Source of the DNA: Primulina eburnea | Taxonomy: Eukaryota > Streptophyta > Magnoliopsida > Lamiales > Gesneriaceae | Assembly (NCBI RefSeq): GCF_022965805.1 | Contig: NC_133105.1 | Span: forward strand, 25,829,208 to 25,893,207 | Direction: 5' to 3' | DNA length: 64,000 nucleotides | Shown: positions 58,523 through 64,000 of the stretch, piece after piece | Numbering within the stretch: the stretch's first letter is position 1 | Layout of the letters: each line of letters opens with the position of its first letter | Notes under the pieces: model-generated | The model's input: only the letters and a program-made list of their open reading frames with translations | Database searches by the model: none | Told to the model about the DNA's origin: nothing | Program-made: the position numbers and the translations under genes

Positions 58523-59662
58523 TCAGAACTCGGGGCTCGAATCATCATCCCCAGATCCTTCATCATCATCGTCCATCGGCTGTGGGTACTGTGGTGGCCA
58601 GGCTGGTTGTGGTGGGTAAGGAACATCCTCGGGTCCAGGTGGGAACCGCTGGGCAAGTGCCGATGTGAAATCCATCATGTAGGACATGAAAGTACTAGTA
58701 GTCTGTCGGTGTTCGGCCTGCTGTCGGCGCTCAGCCCGCGACTCTTGTTCCAGTCGGAACATCCTATCTCGCAAACTAGAACGAGGAATCGATGGTGGTG
58801 GTGGTGGATTGCGTGCTCTGGCTCGCTGGTTGTACTCTGCCCTGGCCTCTTGCCGTTCTATTTCGTCTCCAAAGCGCGAACGTTCTACTTCACATACCAA
58901 GATTGGGCCTTTGGCTTTCAAGACCTGTTCATCTGCGCTCCATTGCACACCGGCATAAAGACATAATGCAGTGATAGTATGTGGGCAAGGGAGGCTGACG
59001 GTCATAAGTCCTGTACCAGCACGCATGATATAACTGTTAATAAGCTTCCCCAAATCCACGGTCCGCCCAGTCATGATGGCGTAAATTAACGCCACTTCGT
59101 CTTTTGTAATTTCAGTCTGATGGGAGGAGGGCATGATCCGTGAGAGAATAAAAGATGCCCAACAACGTGGTTTACGGCGTAAATCAGATTTCTTCAAAGT
59201 GACTGGGGAGCCCTGATTCAATCGCCACTCTGCACCCTCGATGCCTAAGGTCCTGATAATCTCATCGTAGTTCACATCCCCCGTGATCAACTCAGTGTAC
59301 CCGTCATTTTCAAAATCCGGCAGATTGTAGATTGCATTAATAGTGGCCGAATCAAAATAGACGAGTTGCCCTCGCACCAAAACTCCGTATTCTTCATGTT
59401 TGATTCTCAAATTCGCATAAAATTCACGGACTACGGATATCACAGCGTCTGGCGGAGACTGGGCTATATCCATCCACCCTTGTCGCCCGACCTCTCTAAT
59501 GAATGCACAATCGGGGTATGTCATATCTAGCCCTCTTTCTGGAATAATCGACCTAGACATGGTGCTCTCATATACCCGAAAGGCTTCCTCGTTCCAAAAT
59601 TTGTGCGCATCGTGGGAACGAGACGAGGAAGCCCCATCCTTTGATTTTTTTCGAGGCGGCAT
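58523..59662 (-). CDS. RE10 ORF2, Athila downstream protein (putative plant transposon protein)
   Basis: The ATG at 59662 opens an intact 379-residue frame (MPPRKKSKDGASSS); an upstream in-frame ATG at 59686 is less likely. It is colinear with RE11 ORF2: basic N terminus, RSIIPERGLDM, VISVVREFYANLRIKHE, GIEGAEWRLNQGS, ALIYAIMTGRTVDLGKL, an Arg/Gln-rich coiled coil, FMSYMMDFTSALAQRFP, Pro-rich segment and an Asp/Ser tail. No membrane span or signal peptide is seen. Its frame is open although RE10 pol is broken. The internal array lies about 440 bp upstream. Confidence 0.85.
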   Translation of the reverse strand: MPPRKKSKDGASSSRSHDAHKFWNEEAFRVYESTMSRSIIPERGLDMTYPDCAFIREVGRQGWMDIAQSPPDAVISVVREFYANLRIKHEEYGVLVRGQLVYFDSATINAIYNLPDFENDGYTELITGDVNYDEIIRTLGIEGAEWRLNQGSPVTLKKSDLRRKPRCWASFILSRIMPSSHQTEITKDEVALIYAIMTGRTVDLGKLINSYIMRAGTGLMTVSLPCPHTITALCLYAGVQWSADEQVLKAKGPILVCEVERSRFGDEIERQEARAEYNQRARARNPPPPPSIPRSSLRDRMFRLEQESRAERRQQAEHRQTTSTFMSYMMDFTSALAQRFPPGPEDVPYPPQPAWPPQYPQPMDDDDEGSGDDDSSPEF

Positions 59663-59815
59663 AATTATCAACACTATCCCCACCAATAATCAACAAATAA
59701 CGATCACAATGCCACCACAAAGCTTTATTTCTCCGATTAAGCTCAAACAATAATAAGGTAAAGGAAGTGGTACCCTTGAGCCAAAAATAGAAGATGACAC
59801 CAGCGGTAGGAGAGA

Positions 59816-59884
59816 AAGGCGGCGGCGGCGGCTGCTAGGACGGCGCGGCGGCGGCGCTAGGACGGCGCGGCGGCGGCGCTAGGT
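59816..59884 (-). repeat. GC-rich minisatellite in RE10 ORF2 leader
   Basis: A ~27-bp unit of the type GCTAGGACGGCGCGGCGGCG is repeated about three times. It sits about 150 bp upstream of the ORF2 ATG, between the start and the internal array. RE11 has nothing comparable. Confidence 0.75.
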
Positions 59885-60105
59885 GGTGTTGTTGGGTGAG
59901 TGTTTGGTAGAGTGGTGTTGGTAGGATTTGTTGTGAGGAGGTGAAATCTTTGGAGAAAATTGAAGATTGGAAGGGAAGTGATTGAGTTGGAGGTGATTTG
60001 TGAGAGAGGGCGGCGGCTCTAGGTGGTGTTTGAGAGAAGAGATGTAGGGTTTGAGTGAGTGGGTATGAAGGAATCGGGATTTAAATGGGAAGTGGGTACG
60101 CTGCG

Positions 60106-60328
60106 CGCGGTCGCGCGAGAAGTCGCGCTGCCGCGCGGCAGCCACTGTCTCGGAACAATGATTGAGGCGTGCGGTCGCGCGAGAAGTCGCGCTATCGCGC
60201 GTGACCTACTGTCTTCGTCGAAATTTTCTGTGCGCGCGATCGCGCGTAACATGGCGCTGGGGCGCGAGAGCTTCTGTAAATCCGAGTGGTCCTGAGCGCG
60301 CTGCCGCGCGAGATGTCGCGCATGGGCG
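60106..60328 (-). promoter_or_regulatory. Internal CGC-N4-GCG array upstream of RE10 ORF2
   Basis: Four pairs lie at 60106/60126, 60170/60190, 60235/60255 and 60299/60319, every pair exactly 20 bp apart and units 64-65 bp long. Core GCGGTCGCGC, linker GAAGTC and spacer CAGCCACTGTC match the RE10 LTR array, not RE11. A TATA-like ATTTAAAT is at 60079-60086, downstream in ORF2 orientation. Promoter function is inferred. Confidence 0.78.
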
Positions 60329-60568
60329 CGCATGCGTCTGTCTTTCTTTCTTTTGTTTTTTTTTTTTGTTTTTTTTTTAAAAAAAAATTACCTGCAAAAG
60401 AATAACAAAATGCAAATTAATACTTAAATATAGAAGATTAAAAAATATATTAACTATGAAATTGAAATGAAATAATGAGGCAGAGCGAATGCGAAAATAA
60501 ATAAATGCGGGTTGCCTCCCACACAGCGCTTGGTTTAACGTCATCAGCCCGACTGTACCCCTGTCTGA

Positions 60569-63500
60569 TCAGATCAACTTGTAATTGTCGATATTCCTTA
60601 CTTCAGTTCCATAGTAGGGCTTAACCCGCTGTCCATTTACTTTGAAGGTTCTTCCATCATTGCACTTTAGCTCGACAGCTCCATAGGGTGACACCGTTTC
60701 CAAAACAAATGGCCCCGACCATCGCGACTTTAGCTTACCAGGGAACAACTTCAGACGAGAGTTGTACAGCAGTACCTGTTGTCCTGGTTTGAGCTACCTT
60801 CGAACTATGATTTTGTCATGCCACTTCTTAGTCTGTTCTTTGTAGATCTTGGCATTCTCATATGCATCATTTCGGAATTCGTCCATCTCGCTCAATTGTA
60901 GTTTTCTAACCTCGCCAGACGCTTTCAAATCAAAGTTCAACTTCTTCACAGCCCAAAATGCCCTATGCTCCAACTCCAATGGTAGATGGCATGGTTTTCC
61001 AAACACCAGCCGATAGGGAGACATCCCAATAGGCGTCTTGAATGCAGTCCGATAAGCCCATAGCGCATCATCCAACTTCATAGCCCAATCCCTCCGGTTT
61101 GTGTTGACAGTATTTTCCAGTATCTGCTTAATTTCCCGGTTGGATACTTCAGCTTGTCCATTCGACTGCGGATGATATGCTAGTGCCACCTTGTGCTTCA
61201 CATTATATTTGGCCAATAGTGAGTTGAAAATTCTATTGCAAAAATGCGTACCTTCGTCACTTATGATGGCTCTCGGTGTTCCAAACCTGGTGAAAATGTT
61301 TTTCTGTACGAATTTCGCTACAACATGAGAGTCATTAGTACTGGTGGCGATTGCTTCCACCCATTTCGACACATAATAAACAGCTAACATAATATAAGAG
61401 TAACCAGAGGAAGGGGGAAAAGGTCCCATGAAATCTATGCCCCAAACGTCAAAAAGTTCCACTTCCAAAATATTTGTCAGTGGTAATTCGTGACGCCTAG
61501 AGATGTTTCCTAACCTTTGGCATCTATCACATGATTTTACTAAGGTATAGCTGTCTTTAAACAAAATAGACCAATAAAAACCGGATTGCAATACCTTAGC
61601 CGCTGTTCGTGACGCTCCAAAGTGTCCACCATATGGTGAAGAATGACACTTCTCCAAAATTTGTTGTGCTTCAAGACCTTCCACGCACCTCCTAATCACT
61701 TGGTCAGCACACCTCTTATACACGAACGGATCGTCCCAATAGAAGAACTTTATATCATGGACGAACTTCTTTTTCTGATGGTAGCTCATATCTGGGGGAA
61801 GGGTTCCACAAGACAAAAAATTCGCAATATCAGCAAACCAAGGAAGTACAGAGTTTACCTCAAAAAGCTGCTCATCTGGAAATGTCTCCTGTATGGCTCC
61901 CTCTTCTTCCTTCTCTTCTAGCTCAAGTCTTGACAAGTGGTCAGCCACTTGATTTTCGCATCCCTTCCTATCCTTTACTTCAAAATCAAACTCTTGGAGC
62001 AACAAGATCCACCTTATCAAGTGTGGCTTTGCGTCCTTCTTGGCAAATAAGTATCGGATAGCTGCATGATCAGTGAAAACGATTACCTTTGTACCTACCA
62101 AGTAGGGTCTGAACTTGTCAAAGGCGAATACTACTGCAAGCATCTCCTTTTCGGTAGTTGTGTAGTTTTGCTGTGCCGCATCCATGGTACGACTTGCATA
62201 GTAGATTGATCTAAAGAATTTATCACGCCTCTGGCCCAACACTACACCTACTGCATAGTCACTTGCATCGCACATCAGCTCAAAGGGCTGCTCCCAGTCC
62301 GGCACTACCATAATTGGTGCAGTCACCAATGTCATTTTTATCTTCTCGAATGCCTGCAAACAATTATCATCAAATATAAAAGTCGACTCCTTTTCAAGTA
62401 AATTGCACAGGGGTTTAGTGATCTTAGAAAAATCTTTAATGAATCTACGATAAAACCCCGCGTGTCCAAGGAAGCTCCTTATTCCCTTGATGTTCTGTGG
62501 TGGAAGAAGTTTTTCAATGACAACCACCTTGGCTCTGTCCACTTCTAATCCCCGAGACGACACTTTATGTCCAAGGACTATGCCCTCTTGGACCATAAAG
62601 TGGCATTTCTCCCAGTTAAGAACTAAGTTCTTTTCTTGGCATCTCTGCAAAACAAGGGATAAGTTATGTAAACAATGATCAAATGACGAGCCAAATACCG
62701 AGAAGTCGTCCATGAAGACTTCCATTATCTCCTCCACCATGTCTGCAAATATGGCCATCATACACCTCTGAAAAGTGGCAGGTGCATTACATAGCCCAAA
62801 AGGCATCCTCCTAAAGGCAAACGTGCCGTAGGGGCATGTGAATGTTGTTTTCTCCTGATCTTCCGGAGCGCATCTGATCAATAAAAGACAATGGAAAATG
62901 ATCTTTTCGTGTGGCATTGTTCAACTTTCTATAATCAATACATACTCGCCAACCAGTTACGGTTCGAGTAGATATTAATTCATCATTTTCATTTTTTACC
63001 ACTGTCATTCCACCCTTTTTTGGTACTACTTGTACAGGAGATACCCAGCTACTATCAGAAATAGCATAAATTACACCAGCATTTAATAGTTTCAGTACCT
63101 CATTCTTCACAACCTCTTTCATTGCTGGGTTCAACCTCCTTTGGTGATCCACATAAGGAGTATACGACTCCTCCATCAAAATTTTATGCATGCATATAGT
63201 GGGGCTAATTCCCCTAATATCAGATATCGACCATCCTAAAGCAGTTTTGTATTCTCTCAGCACTCTCAATAATTTATCTTTTTCATCACACGAAAGGGAG
63301 GAAGAGATAATTACCGGATACGTCGACTTCTCACCTAAAAAAGCATAACACAGGTCTCTTGGCAACTCTTTCAACTCAGGGGAAGGTGGTATTACCTCTA
63401 GTTTCTCATTTACATCCAACTCCTCGTGCGGTGCATCTTTTCTCTTTTCTTTTTGTAGTGCTTCAAGAGCCACCAATTGCTCTTTCACTTCCCAATTATC

Positions 63501-64000
63501 TTCATCAACAATTCCTGCCGCACCTATCAGACAGCTCTCCAAGGGATCCCTCAATCCTGCACAATCAAGAGACATACATGAGTCTATAACATTAATGCTT
63601 TTACAAGTGCTTACCTCATTCGATCCCTTCATGGCGTGATAGATGTTAAAAATAACTTCTTCTCCACCAACTCTCAAGGTGAGTTCACCCTTATGAACAT
63701 CAATCAATGCCCTTCCAGTCGCCAAGAATGGTCTCCCAAAGATCAATGGAGCATCATGATCTTCTTCCATATCTAAAATCACAAAGTCAGCAGGAAAAAT
63801 AAACTTATCCACTTTTACCAGTACATCCTTGACGATCCCACGCGGATACGTGAGACTTCTGTCTGCAAGTTGTAGGGTGATGGTAGTTGGTTTAACTTCT
63901 CCAAGCTCCAATTTCCTGAAAATAGAAAATGTCATCAAATTAATACTTGCTCCTAAATCACATAAAGCTTTACTACAATGAGAACCACCAATAAAACAAG
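60569..64000 (-). pseudogene. RE10 pol (protease to integrase), broken, partial
   Basis: The frame enters from the right edge with the protease motif CDLGASINLM (catalytic Asp kept). RT follows ([19 protein letters not shown]) until a deletion of about 71 bp near 62870 removes the segment with the catalytic LDGYSGYNQ and shifts the frame. The second frame (62917 down) carries [13 protein letters not shown] and FMDDFSVF, RNase H ([20 protein letters not shown]) and integrase ([41 protein letters not shown]). A TAG near 60793 interrupts the C-terminal region, which stays open to 60569 ([18 protein letters not shown]). Confidence 0.88.

Larger units (their letters stand above)
57829..64000 (-). 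mobile_element. RE10: Athila-like element, right part
   Basis: The continuation of RE10 right of RE11 and its atttg duplication carries, from right to left, pol (64000 to 60569), an internal word array, a GC-rich minisatellite, ORF2 and part of the 3' untranslated region. Its gag and 5' LTR are beyond the window. It diverges from RE11 in sequence and word type but shares gene order. Confidence 0.92.

Overview
The window is plant nuclear DNA, most likely from an asterid eudicot. Lamiales, for example Gesneriaceae, is a guess from the style of the retroelement proteins and is not proven. It has GT-AG spliced exons, LTR retrotransposons primed by plant-type tRNA sites, and no bacterial operons. 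Only one cellular gene is visible: the 5' three quarters of a phospholipase D zeta gene (2466-8869, minus strand, 13 exons, 797 codons). Nearly everything else is LTR retrotransposon sequence, much of it nested. I use the labels RE1-RE11.

Layout. RE1 (1-2214, Copia, minus) sits in an intron of the PLD gene, co-directional with it; its 5' LTR and primer-binding site are in view. RE2 (about 9206-12192, Copia, plus) is a decayed gag and partial pol. RE3 (12193-17843 plus 31331-31381, SIRE-like Copia, minus) is split between its primer-binding site and gag by RE4 (17844-31330, SIRE-like Copia, minus, both LTRs, target duplication acctc). RE4 is itself interrupted by RE5 (19621-21072, solo LTR, duplication tatca). 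RE6 (31382-31878) is a Copia LTR start cut by RE7 (31879-39562, Tekay/Del-like Ty3/gypsy, plus). RE7 holds RE8 (38122-39380, Athila-like solo LTR, duplication aggga). RE9 (39563-43239) is the 3' half of a minus-strand chromovirus-like element. RE10 (43240-45676 and 57829-64000, Athila-like, minus) is split by RE11 (45677-57828, Athila-like, minus, both LTRs, duplication atttg).

Three things stand out. First, the U3 regions of four different Ty3/gypsy LTRs (RE8, RE9, RE10, RE11) carry arrays of one syntax: CGC-N4-GCG words, mostly in pairs, with the start-to-start distance nearly fixed within each family (20, 22 or 23 bp), lying just upstream of a TATA box. RE5 has a CGG-N5-CCG relative. RE10 and RE11 each carry a second array, with their own family's word and spacing, between pol and the downstream ORF2, as if that ORF had an internal LTR-like promoter. 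Second, RE4 carries two tandem antisense small genes, each with a TATA box 52-64 bp before its ATG, and a homologous remnant lies at the same place in RE3. Third, RE7 has what looks like a 436-bp spliceosomal intron at its gag-protease junction.

Both full-length nested elements have LTR pairs differing by about 0.7%, so they are young. Their coding regions already carry stops and frameshifts, so I call most retroelement genes pseudogenes.
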